A stretch of 64,000 bases of DNA from Molanna angustata (GCA_963576475.1 OY754973.1:8516052-8580051); one strand, 5' to 3'. Positions 21,703 through 31,706 are shown, counted from the stretch's first letter. Made by a program: numbers and translations. Notes: generated from the sequence alone by a model not told the origin.

Positions 21703-21884
21703 ATAGAACATGTATGCTGAGTAGCCTCTAAGTTGACGTTTTTTGACTCCAAAGTTGAAAAAACATGAAAAATATAGACCTAGCATACAAATCTCACGTA
21801 TCATCGCTTGATAATTTGTCGATATGTGAAATAAATTCTCTTAAATAAATCGATAGTTTTTGGAAAATAAAATATCTTAAAATA

Positions 21885-21985
21885 TTTATTATTATGTATT
21901 GTGTTTTTAGTTTTGTAGGTATTCTTCAATTATACATACTATCGCTATCGACAGTTGGATCTCATGTGTTACATGCAACTAGTAA
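21885..21985 (-). repeat. Module M2, terminal fragment
   Basis: ACTATCGCTATCGACAGTTG is followed by the conserved outside flank CTCATGTGTTACATGCAACTAG. This is the inverted start of a ~1-kb module; the rest is missing. Confidence 0.65.
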
Positions 21986-21989
21986 AATA

Positions 21990-22655
21990 ATGAACATACC
22001 TACCTTGCTTGAATGTTAGATATGTATGTAGGTATAATATCATAATATTATCGTGTCAAAACTCGCTCAAAAACATGTACCTACACAGGATGTTAAAATA
22101 TGAATTGTTCCAGATTCAAAATGTCTTAATTTCGTTTCAATCATGCAAAAATGTACTTTTACGATAGTAACATAAATGTTATGTTTGTCTAACGTCGGCG
22201 TAACAATAGAAGACTAATCCTTACTTTGACTTCCCGCTATTACAGAGTCATGCCAAGTGCCGTGTTTTTTTTTAATAATTAATTTTATTTTATTACCTTG
22301 TATGGTAAATTGAATTCATCATTTTTTATTGTTAAATTAAAATAATGTGCATGGCATCATTATTTTGTTTTATTATACATTTAAAAAAAACATAGACTAT
22401 CTTATATAACAAAAATCTATGTGATTTACGAAAAAAAATATTTATTACATTTATTTATGGTAAATCCTTTTTTTATATAAAAACCAAAAGACATATTAAT
22501 TAAATGAAAGTTAGATCAGAGAAATCAATAACATGATAACTTTACACAAATACAAAATTTAGGTGGGTATTCATAATAATAAGAAAAACTAAAACACTTA
22601 AAAAATATATACATGCACAATGCACACATACATACCCATATATACATACGTCATA
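21990..22655. other. AT-rich filler inside the hAT-like element
   Basis: No repeat or coding signal recognised. Confidence 0.35.
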
Positions 22656-22659
22656 ATAT

Positions 22660-22814
22660 TCCAACTGTCGACACGTTCAAGATAATTTATTTCTTGTCAG
22701 TATTAGGAGATTTTTATGCCAGGTCTATATTTCTCATGGTTTTTGTCAACTTTGAAGCTAAAAAACACCAACTTAGAGGTTTAGTGTGTCAGTGTAGGTA
22801 TGTGTGTGTCCCTT
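22660..22814 (-). repeat. Module M3, internally deleted copy
   Basis: It starts TTCCAACTGTCGACACG, runs to the CACCAACTTAGAGG block, then jumps to a TGTGTGTGTCCCTTAT end. The long middle is missing. Confidence 0.6.
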
Positions 22815-23799
22815 ATCCAACTGTCGATTTGTTCAGGAGAACTTTGTTCTCTTAACATATCGACAATGTTTCAAGCCAGAATACGCGAGAATTGTATGAA
22901 GAGGTCTACTTTTTTCACGGCATTTCCAACTTTGAGATCAAAAAACACCAACTTAGAGGCTTCGCAGCATATATGTTCCATACACGGATTTACTCAGAAT
23001 TCGGAGTAGAACATTTCGTGTGTCTGTGTGTCTGTGTGTGTGTGTGTCTGTGTGTGTGTCCGTTCCCCCCTTATAACTTTTGATCCGCTCAATTAACAGA
23101 GCCCAAAATTTCAGAATATATAAACAGTTATAGGCCTACAAAACTTTTATACTCAAAATTGTGAATTTTTGTTTCAGTCAGGGGTTATCAACTTTTGAAA
23201 TTTTGATTTATTTTTCCATATATCTCACAAACCGTAAAAGTTAGAACGCTGAAAATTTGTATAAACATAGACAAATACAAAATCTCAAATAAGTTTTTTT
23301 AAAAAAATTCTAGGGTTTCTCAAACATTTTTTATTAAGAAATATATTTTTTTATGATAAATTTATGAGTTTAACTGCCTATATTTCCATTTTTTTTTTAA
23401 ATATCGAAAAAAGACGAAACACCCCAACTAGAAAATTTATTTTCTATAAAAAATATTAAAATTGTATTAGCACATTGCAAATTTAATATAATAATAAAAA
23501 TTGAATTTAGTGACGACATTGTTTCATACACTTTGTATGGAAGTAGCCTACTCACAATATCTAAGAAGACTTATTTGATACTAATCTCCAAACAAACATA
23601 CATACCATCATGCTGTTTTCACATTCTGGGTAGGATCAAAGGACTGACCTCCATACTATCCTATCTTGACATACATACCTAGGTACACGTGTTGTATAGA
23701 AAACCAAATATCTTAAAATATTAAATAATTTGTATTTATGGGTTTATAGTTTGGTACTTATTCTTCAACTATACATACTATCGATATCGACAGTTGGAT
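22815..23799 (-). repeat. Module M4, full-length, inverted
   Basis: From ATCCAACTGTCGATTTGTTC to ATCGACAGTTGGAT, 985 bp. It is the reverse complement in block order of M6 and M7, including a TGTGTCTGTGTG tract at 23018-23062. The outside flank at the right, CTCATGTGTTACATGCAACT, also matches the left flank of M6 and M7. Confidence 0.85.
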
Positions 23800-23904
23800 C
23801 TCATGTGTTACATGCAACTAGTTTTATTTGTTTTGTATATAACTTGTAATTGTAAATGGCCTTCGGCAGTATTATTCGTATTAAAATTCAATAGTTGTAA
23901 TATT

Positions 23905-24045
23905 ATGCTCCATAGGTATGGTTTTTTCAAAGTTGAAAAAACAATGAAAAATATAGATCTGGCATACAAATCTCGCACATCTTGGATTGAAACTTTGTCG
24001 GTCTGTTAATAGAAATAAATTCTCTGGAACAAATCGACATTAGGA
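23905..24045 (+). repeat. Module M5, right-end fragment
   Basis: TTTTTTCAAAGTTGAAAAAAC, GGCATACAAATCTCGCAC and GGAACAAATCGACATTAGG correspond to the last ~140 bp of the module in plus orientation. Confidence 0.6.
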
Positions 24046-24059
24046 AAACATTAAAGAAA

Positions 24060-24424
24060 ATAATTAATTGAATTTACTTTATGCACAACGTACAATACAC
24101 GTGAAACGCCTCTGAGTACGTTTGTTTATTTAGCGGCATCGGCCATCACAAAATAATAATATTTTTTTGAAGAATAATATTTTACACCGCAAGAATAATA
24201 TTTTGACCTTTGAGAATCTAATGATAAAGGTTATTTTTGCATCACGTAAACGTAATATGAGACAATTTGAATCTGAGATATTGACATCCTGTCTATAGAT
24301 ACACGCGCACGTGTTCATGGTATAAATATATTTGTATTTTAAACACTGATTTTAAACCGATATCTAAATTTCATTCTTAAAGAAGTACTAATTAAATTTT
24401 GGTACTTACACCTATTTATTAATA
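24060..24424. other. AT-rich filler inside the hAT-like element
   Basis: A local repeat of AAGAATAATATTTT (about 24170-24210) is the only structure seen. Confidence 0.35.
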
Positions 24425-24449
24425 TGACTAGTTGCATGTAACACATGAG

Positions 24450-25471
24450 ATCCAACTGTCGATAGCGATAGTATGTATAGTTAAAGAATATGTACCAAAC
24501 TATAAACCCATAAATACAAATTATTGAATATTTTCAGATATTTTGTTTTCTATACAACATATGTAGGTATGTATGTCAAGATAGGATAGTATGGAGGAAG
24601 ATCCTTTTTCCTACCCAGAATATGCAAATAGCATGATGGTATGTATGTATGTTTGGAGATGAAGTATCAAACTATTAAGTCTTCTTACATATTGTGTATA
24701 GGCGACTGCCATACAAAATGTATGAAGCGATGTCGTCACTAAATTCAATTTTTAAAAAAATTGTTAAAAAAAAATTGAGATCTTCTACTACAATTTTAAT
24801 ATTTTTTATAGAAAATTAAATTATCTAGTTGGGGTGTTTCGGCTTTTTTCGATAATTGTAAAAGTTTTGGAAATATAGGCAGTTAAACTCATAAATTTAT
24901 CATAAAAAAAATATTTTTCTTAATAAAAAATGTTTGAGAAACCCTGGAATTTTTTTGAAAAAACTAATTTGAGATTTTGTATTTGTCTATGTTTGTACCA
25001 ATTTTCAGCGTTTTAGCGTTTATGGTTTCTGAGATATATGGAAAAATAAAATAAAAATTCAAAAGTTGATAACCCCTGACTGAAACAAAAATTCAAAATT
25101 CCGAGTATAAAAGTTTTGTAGGCCTGTAACTGTTTATATATTCTGAAATTTTAGGCTCTGTAAATTGAGCGGATCAAAAGTTATAAGGGGGGGACGGACA
25201 CACACACACACAGACACACACACAGACACACACACAGACACACAGACACACACACACACACAGACACACGAAATGTTCTACTCCGAATTCTGAGTAAATC
25301 CGTGTATGGAACATATATGCTGCGAAGCCTCTAAGTTGGTGTTTTTTGACTCCAAAGTTGGAAAAGCCGTGAAAAAAGTAGACCTCTCCATACAATTCTC
25401 GCGTATTCTGGCTTGATACATTGTCGATATGTTAAGAGAACAAAGTTCTCCTGAACAAATCGACAGTTGGA
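24450..25471 (+). repeat. Module M6, ~1.02 kb with 14-bp inverted ends
   Basis: The left end ATCCAACTGTCGAT and right end ATCGACAGTTGG are inverted. The interior carries a CACACACAGACA tract at 25198-25268 preceded by a G run (GGGGGGGACGG). There is no plausible protein; the frames across the CA/GA tract encode only Cys/Val repeats. The inverted ends suggest a once mobile unit. The conserved left flank shared by M2, M4, M6 and M7 instead suggests segmental duplication of a larger block. Confidence 0.85.
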
Positions 25472-25530
25472 ATACTTACATTTAACAATGACAAAATTAT
25501 TTAAATTACTAGTTGCATGTAACACATGAG

Positions 25531-26560
25531 ATCCAACTGTCGATAGCGATAGTATGTATAGTTGAAGAATATGTACCAAACTATAAACCCATAGATACAA
25601 ATTATTGAATATTTTCAGATATTTTGTTTTCTATACAACATATATTATGTAGGTATGTATGTCAAGAAAGGATAGTATGGAGGAAGTTCCTTTTTTCCTA
25701 CCCAGAATATGAAAATAGCATGATGGTATGTATGTTTGGAGATGAAGTATCAAACTATTAAGTCTTCTTACATATTGTGTATAGGCGACTGCCATACAAA
25801 ATGTATGAAGCGATGTCGTCACTAAATTCAATTTTTAAAAAAATTGTTAAAAAAAATTGAGATCTTCTACTACAATGTTAATATTTTTTATAGAAAATTA
25901 AATTATCTAGTTGGGGTGTTTCGGCTTTTTTCGATAATTGTAAAAGTTTTGGAAATATAGGCAGTTAAACTCATAAATTTATCATAAAAAAAATATTTTT
26001 CTTAATAAAAAATGTTTGAGAAACCCTGGAATTTTTTTGAAAAAACTAATTTGAGATTTTGTATTTGTCTATGTTTGTACCAATTTTCAGCGTTCTAGCG
26101 TTTATGGTTTCTGAGATATATGGAAAAATAAAATAAAAATTCAAAAGTTGATAACCCCTGACTGAAACAAAAATTCAAAATTCCGAGTATAAAAGTTTTG
26201 TAGGCCTGTAACTGTTTATATATTCTGAAATTTTAGGCTCTGTAAATTGAGTGGATCAAAAGTTATAAGGGGGGGACGGACACGCAGACACACACACACA
26301 CAGACACACACACAGACACACAGACACACACACAGACACACACACACACAGACACACGAAATGTTCTACTCCGAATTCTGAGTAAATCCGTGTATGAAAC
26401 ATATATGCTGCGAAGCCTCTAAGTTGGTGTTTTTTGACTTCAAAGTTGGAAAAGCCATGAAAAAAGTAGACCTCTCCATACAATTCTCGCGTATTCTGGC
26501 TTGATACATTGTCGATATGTTAAGAGAACAAAGTTCTCCTGAACAAATCGACAGTTGGAT
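25531..26560 (+). repeat. Module M7, tandem near-duplicate of M6
   Basis: It starts 1,081 bp after M6 and repeats it almost letter for letter, including the preceding GTTGCATGTAACACATGAG. It differs mainly in the pattern of the CA/GA tract (26279-26357) and a few substitutions. This is a recent tandem duplication. Confidence 0.9.
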
Positions 26561-26633
26561 AAATTATTTTTATAGGTACCGTTTTTATAAAATGATGTCA
26601 TAAAATTATTCCGTTTTAATAAAATGATGTCAT

Positions 26634-26856
26634 GCCGACCGCAGTGGCACAGTTGGTAAGCTGTTTTGGTTCTGTGCGGGCGTTCTGGGTTCGATTCCCA
26701 GCAGAGGAGAAATTTATTTAAATTCATTTCTCACGCAAATATTGCTTCTCTGGGCTGGAAACACTGGTTAGTTGGAAGAAATTGCCATACAACAATAAAC
26801 TCGCCACTTGCGCAGGGTGCAATGAAGTGTTTATTATTTATTTATTTATTTATAAA
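26634..26856 (+). mobile_element. SINE family A, complete copy
   Basis: A perfect A box TGGCACAGTTGG (26645-26656) and B box GGTTCGATTCC (26688-26698) lie 31 bp apart, as in tRNA genes. They are followed by a body with TCTCTGGGCTGGAAACA, AGTTGGAAGAAATTGCCAT and AAACTCGCCACTTGCGCAGG, and a TTTATTTATTTATTTAT tail. It is the best copy of a family seen at 17380, 36418, 38325 and 56097, plus an inverted remnant at 3893. Polymerase III transcription and LINE-driven mobility are expected from the family type. Confidence 0.88.
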
Positions 26857-26950
26857 ATTCGATCTTTGTATGTTATTTTTAACCATATTAAAAGTCATTT
26901 ATTGTCGTTCCAATGCAATTTCTATGAGTTATATGTCAACATTTTGAAAA

Positions 26951-27143
26951 ACTGCAAGACCGCAAGAGTCTTGCATTTAAGTCTTGCAAGACTCTTGGTC
27001 TTGCAAGCATGGTCTTGGTCTTGGTCTTGGTCTTGCGTCCCTGGTCTTGGTCTTGGTCTTGCAGTGAAGTATGTGGTCTTGGTCTTGGTCTTGGTCTTGC
27101 AAAAAACGCAAGACCAAGACCAAGACTGCAAGACTTGCAAGAC
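26951..27143. repeat. Right subterminal TTGGTC hexamer repeats with hairpin
   Basis: Blocks of CTTGGT repeats are followed by a hairpin: GGTCTTGGTCTTGGTCTTGC, then AAAAAAC, then GCAAGACCAAGACCAAGA. The short words GCAAGACTTGCAAGAC then lead to the terminal repeat. This mirrors the left end. Confidence 0.85.
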
Positions 27144-27144
27144 T

Positions 27145-27158
27145 TTTGCTCATCACTA
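27145..27158 (-). repeat. Right terminal inverted repeat of the hAT-like element
   Basis: TTTGCTCATCACTA, the reverse complement of 20083-20096. Confidence 0.93.
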
Positions 27159-27166
27159 TCCATATG
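27159..27166. repeat. Right 8-bp target-site duplication of the hAT-like element
   Basis: TCCATATG, identical to 20075-20082. Confidence 0.95.
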
Positions 27167-29747
27167 CCAACACTGTTCTGACTATGGTCTTGTAGAGTGT
27201 GACTTTTGTTTTACGATGGACACTGCGAGATTTAAAAACAGGGAGCAATGAAAAATATGTTTTATTGGCTGCCGTAATTCTTTTTCTTATTTCAGCTGGA
27301 TCTTCATTATTTTCGGTAAGACTGGAGCCCAGGTAAGTGAATTGATCCACTACTTCAAACGAGTAGTTATCCTTATATTGCACACTGCCTCTCGGTCGAT
27401 GCGCCGGGTTTCTGCTTTGTGCCATTACTTTTGTCTTTTCTTTGTTTATACACAATCCCACTTCACATGCTGCTGTCTCTAAGGGGTCGAAGACTTCTTC
27501 AATGGCTGTCATTGATCTTCCTATGATGTTAATATCATCCGCATAGCCGACAATTTGACTACTTTTGTAGCAAATATTGGAATTGGTGTCCACTAGAGTT
27601 TTTCTTATCACATGCTCAAGCACGATATTGAAGAGCGTGGGAGCCAGGCCATCACCCTGTTTCAGACCCTGAGACACTGCGAATTCCTCCGTCAGTTCTC
27701 CATCTACCTTGACCTGACATCTGGAGTTGTTCATGGTTGATTTGATAAGCCTCACCAATTTCGGTGGGATCTGGAACTGTAGCAGTATCTCATATAGGCT
27801 CTCCCTGTCTATGCTATCGTATGCCTGTTTAAAATCTATGAATAGTTGGTGCACATCGATGTCAAATTCCCAACACTTCGACAGGATCTGGCGGACTGTA
27901 AATAACTGGTCCGTAGTTGACCTTCCAGTTCTAAAGCCCGCCTGATACTCTCCTAATAGGTTTTCTGCGTATCCCTCTAATCTTTGTTTTAGTATGGTGG
28001 TAAAGATTTTATACGCTGCGCAGAGCAATGATATGCCTCTATGGTTCTCACATTTTAATTTATCACCTTTCTTGTGTATGGGACATATTACGCTGGTTTG
28101 CCATTCCATTGGGATTTCCTCCATGGTCCATATCTTTACAATGAGGCTATGTATCAAATTTTTTAGGTGCTCGTTTCCATTTTTAAGCAGCTCAGCGGGC
28201 AAGTTGTCCTTTCCAGGTGCTTTATTATTTCTTAATTTTCTTAAAGCGATGTTTACTTCTGTTATTGATGGTGGGTTTGTCGGCTCTTCGTTATTTGATT
28301 CCGCGGGGATATTAGTAGTATGATTTCTCAGATCATTGTTAGGATTAAGGAGTTTATGGAAGTATTCCTTCCACACCTGCTTGATTTGCTCTTTATCTGA
28401 TATTATGTTTCCGTTTGTGTCTTTACATAGTGTCGTATTTGGCTTGAATCCCTTTTTAAAGAAGTTAACACCTTTATATGCTTCCCTCGTATTATTATTT
28501 GTAAAGTCTTCTTCCATCTTGAGCAATATATTATTTAGAAAGTCTCTCTTCTTTCTCTTTATCAGCCTATTTGTTTCTCTTCTAGCCTGTTCATATGCAT
28601 GTCTTTTAATTCTGGTTGGTCTTTCAATAAACTGCTTCCGGAGTGTATTCTTGTCAGCCACGCTTCTTTCACAAACTTCGTCGAACCAGGGATTCCTATC
28701 TTGTCTTGGTCTATTTCCAACACTTTCTTCTGCAGCTCTCATAACTGCATTTTTAACCAAATTCCAGTCATTGTCAAGGGCTTCATGGGTGTTTTCGCTG
28801 CTGATATGGTCTGGTAGATAGTTGGCAAGTGCGTTGTGGTATTGTTCTAGTCCGATACTTGTTTTTATAGCTTCTGTGTTGATTTTTGGAGTATTTGGTG
28901 GTTTTCGTATCCTGTTGCTGGCAATTCGGCTCCTATATGTGGCCACCACCATATAATGGTCGGAGTCACAGTTAGCTCCTCGATAAGTTCTGACGTTTGT
29001 GATGTTGGATGCTCCTCTTTTTTCTATCATGACATGGTCAATTTGGTTATGGTATCTGCCATCTGGTGATGTCCATGTCCATTTGTGGATGTTTTTACTG
29101 GGAAACTGGGTAGAGGCTATGATCATATTTCTAGACTCCGCAAAGTCTATCGCTCTAGATCCATTATTATTAGTATCCATATGTAAGCTGTTCATTCCAG
29201 TGATATGTTGGAGTAAAGGGTCTCTCCCAATCTTAGCATTCAAATCTCCAATCACAATTTTGATATCATTGGATGGTAATGTATCGTAGATGTGTTCCAG
29301 TCTCTGGTAATAAGCATCCTTTATGGTGTCATCCTTATCTTCCGTTTCCGCATGAACATTGATCAATGATACGTTGAAGAATTTTGTTTTTATGCGTATG
29401 ACACACATTCTCTCATTGATGGGCTTAAAGTCTAGTATGGAGCTTTTCATATTTCGATCGACAATAAAGGCCACTCCAAATTCATGGTGTTTATCATTTC
29501 CACTGTGTAGTACTGTATGGGTTCTTGTATCAAAGATCTCAGATCCCGTCCATCTAGTCTCCTGTACTGCCAACATGTCAATCTTGTATTTCGTCATTTC
29601 TCTGGTAACTTCTCCCAGGGCTCCACTTCTGTATAGGGTTCTCGTATTCCAAGTAGCGATTCTCAGGTCCTTATTTCGATTGCCAGGTCTTTTCCGAGTT
29701 ACAGTAAGTGTCCGAGGCTCTGTATTCGGTTTCGTAATAGGGTCTTT
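27159..29747 (-). CDS. RTE ORF, endonuclease and RT domains (upstream of the insertion)
   Basis: The minus-strand frame is open from a TAA at 29750-29748 to the hAT-like insert. The APE-type endonuclease begins LRIATWNTRTLYRSGALGEV and has AVQETRW, NVHAE, IGDLNAKIG and a DHYMVV block near its end. The RT has all core motifs: VICPIHKKGDKLKCENHRGI, AGFRTGRSTTDQL, FIDFKQAYDSIDRE (catalytic Asp), SQGLKQGDGLAPTLFN and VGYADDINII (catalytic YADD). The first ATG in frame (29597) lies inside the endonuclease after its first conserved block, so translation probably began elsewhere or from a non-ATG codon. With the 3' piece the ORF totals about 973 codons from LRIATWN, or 1000 from the upstream stop. 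Confidence 0.93.
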
Positions 29748-30056
29748 TTATAGGGAGGGGTTATTGGCCTCTCGCCTAACCCCCAATCTGGAGGACCAAG
29801 GTTTTTCTGTAGGGGTTTTCCTTCCCTTAGCTGGGGGGTTCCAGTTTTGTGGCGCTGGAGACTCGCCATCGCCCTCTCGCTATCTGCTATGACCTAGATA
29901 GGTCACATTGCCCAGGGTTCGTGACGTGGACACTAGCGAGTTGGACTTGCTGGTATTGTTGCTGGTGTTCTGCAACATGGCATTTCTCGGCACTTATTGA
30001 TACCTACCCTCCAGCAGAGTAGGCACCACCGAGGCCCTACCAACCATTCGAACCCC
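29748..30056 (-). other. 5' leader of the full-length RTE
   Basis: A ~309-bp GC-richer leader on the minus strand, from the target duplication at 30057 to the ORF. It contains a GTAGGGCCTCGGTGGTGCC block, GTCCACGTCACGAACCCTGG and CAGCTAAGGGAAGGAAAACC. RTE leaders usually hold an internal promoter; that is inferred, not seen. Confidence 0.7.
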
Positions 30057-31075
30057 AAATTTTGATCTTACTATCCGACAACTTATATAACATTATTGTC
30101 TCCACCGCATATGTCATAATTGGTCTAACTCTAACACATGTCTTGTAAATTCTGATCTTACTATCCGACAACTTATATAACATTATTGTCTCCACCGCAT
30201 ATGTCATGATTGGTCTAACTCTAGCACATGTCTTATAAATTCTGATCATACTATCCGATAACTTATATAACATTATTGTCTCCACCGCATATGTCATGAT
30301 TGGTCTAACTCTAACACATGTCTTATAAATTCTGATCTTACTATCCGACAACTTATATAACATTATTGTCTCCACCGCATATGTCATGATTGGTCTAACT
30401 CTAGCACATGTCTTATAAATTCTGATCATACTATCCGACAACTTATATAACATTATTGTCTCCACCGCATATGTCATGATTGGTCTAACTCTAACACATG
30501 TCTTATAAATTCTGATCTTACTATCCGACAACTTATATAACATTATTGTCTCCACCGCATATGTCATGATTGGTCTAACTCTAACACATGTCTTATAAAT
30601 TCTGATCATACTATCCGACAACTTATATAGCATTATTGTCTCCACCGCATATGTCATGATTGTTCTAACTCTAGCACATGTCTTATAAATTCTGATCATA
30701 CTATTTGACAACTTATATAACATTATTGTCTCCACCGCATATGTCATGATTGGTCTAACTCTAACACATGTCTTATAAATTCTGATCTTACTATCCGACA
30801 ACTTATATAACATTATTGTCTCCACCGCATATGTCATGATTGGTCTAACTCTAAGACATGTCTTATAAATTCTGATCATACTATCCGACAACTTATATAA
30901 CATTATTGTCTCCACCGCATATGTCATGATTGGTCTAACTCTAACACATGTCTTATAAATTCTGATCATACTATCCGACAACTTATATAACATTATTGTC
31001 TTCACCGCATATGTCATGATTGGTCTAACTCTAACACATGTCTTATAATTACTACTTATATAACATTATTAACGA
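30057..31075 (-). repeat. 90-bp in-frame tandem array, right part
   Basis: CTATCCGACA-type anchors occur at 30071 and every 90 bp to 30971, 11 units, then a partial unit to about 31070. Each unit encodes 30 residues including RIYKTCVRVRPIMTYAVET and IMLYKLSDS on the minus strand, without stops. With the left part there are 14 anchored units in exact register. The sequence is a piece of the RT C-terminal region of the family B LINE at 18962. First base 30057 is the right 13-bp target copy (to 30069). Confidence 0.95.
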
Positions 31076-31229
31076 ATGTCAAATCATGGGTTTCCTCTTT
31101 GATCTTATGAAGGAACCATACTTACCATTCGCAATCATTATACCAGCTAGACTGATTATTGTAGTTACTTAAAATGGAAAAGCCAAATTGATGATGTTTC
31201 GTTGTGTCGCTTTGTCTCAATCTTGACAA

Positions 31230-31440
31230 AGATTTGTGGCCAACGCTATACTCCTCACTACCAAGTCACTCCACAAAGTATTCAAATTATGTTTGGACAA
31301 TTTTCAGGATATTGATGAAATTATTTTTGATTTAAATATTGTAGTATGAAAATTTGATAATTCTTCAATGCTATTTTATGAAAGTAATGTGCCTTTATAG
31401 CAATTTGAAAATTAAAATATTATGCCTATTAAAAAAATTA
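31230..31440 (-). repeat. Inverted copy of the dispersed repeat at 480-700
   Basis: TTGTGGCCAACGCTATACTC, a CTATAGAGTATTCAAAG-like block and GTGCCTTTATAGCAATTTG correspond in reverse to 480-690. Confidence 0.6.
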
Positions 31441-31494
31441 ACATTAAAAATTGCGAATTTATAGCTCCTCGATATATGTAGCTATCGGCCCCAC

Positions 31495-31706
31495 GTCAGC
31501 CTTCGTGCCTCAGTTGGTTAGATATCTGACTGCCGATCCAAAGGTCCCGGGTTCGATTCCAAACGGATACACGGTTTTTATTTGTGCTTTCAGTTTGGAT
31601 CTGTGAGACGATTAATATTGTAAGTCTCCAGAATGTGGCAACTTGTTAATAATAGACATAGTACCTGTTAGCTGCCCGAGAAGCAATACATAAAATAAAA
31701 TATCCC
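31495..31706 (+). mobile_element. SINE family B, best copy
   Basis: A box TGCCTCAGTTGG (31506-31517) and B box GGTTCGATTCC (31550-31560) are spaced as in a tRNA gene. The body carries GGATCTGTGAGACGATTAAT, CCAGAATGTGGCAACTTG and GTTAGCTGCCCGAGAAGCAA, then an A-rich end. Relatives: 15900 (minus), 17655 (minus), 46555 (minus). The anticodon arm is too decayed to name the parent tRNA. Confidence 0.85.

Larger units (their letters stand above)
20754..21865 (+). repeat. ~1-kb inverted-repeat module M1, diverged, split by a SINE
   Basis: It starts ATCCAACTGTCGATGGCGAT and follows the order of the intact modules at 24450 and 25531: TATGTCAAGATAGGGTAGTATGG, ATGTCGTCACTAAATTC, TGAGAAACTCTGGAAC, ATGTTCTACTCCAAATTC. 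After a SINE at about 21476-21702 it resumes with CTCTAAGTTGACGTTTTTTG and ends near 21865. It is the most diverged copy. Confidence 0.7.
20083..27158. mobile_element. 7,076-bp hAT-like transposon, non-autonomous
   Basis: The ends are TAGTGATGAGCAAA (20083-20096) and TTTGCTCATCACTA (27145-27158), a perfect 14-bp inverted repeat. They are flanked by a perfect 8-bp duplication, TCCATATG. An 8-bp duplication and a TAGTGATG-type end fit the hAT superfamily. Subterminal CAAGAC/GTCTTG hexamer repeats with hairpins lie at both ends. No transposase-like ORF is visible inside. The interior is made of ~1-kb repeat modules, SINEs and AT-rich filler, so it must have moved using another element's transposase. 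Confidence 0.88.
19635..30056 (-). mobile_element. Full-length RTE-type LINE, split by a 7-kb transposon
   Basis: Without the 20083-27158 insert and one copy of its target duplication, the element is about 3.35 kb, the usual RTE size. It has a ~300-bp 5' leader (30056-29748), one long ORF with endonuclease and RT domains, almost no 3' untranslated region and a (GAA)n tail (CTT repeat at 19635-19653 on the plus strand). A 13-bp target-site duplication flanks it. The 5' leader contains a CTAAGGGAAGGAAAACCCC-like string, known from RTE-type leaders. No frameshift is present in the rejoined ORF. Confidence 0.9.

Noticed and set aside
25174..26483. Cys/Val-rich frames (CVCVCVCV)
   Set aside because: Translation of CA/GA microsatellites in modules M6 and M7.
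27727..29892. Several plus-strand frames of 70-180 codons
   Set aside because: Antisense shadows of the intact minus-strand RTE ORF.
30037..31017. 326-codon minus-strand open frame
   Set aside because: It is the 90-bp tandem array plus the RTE leader, not a protein gene; no unit has the complete RT fold.
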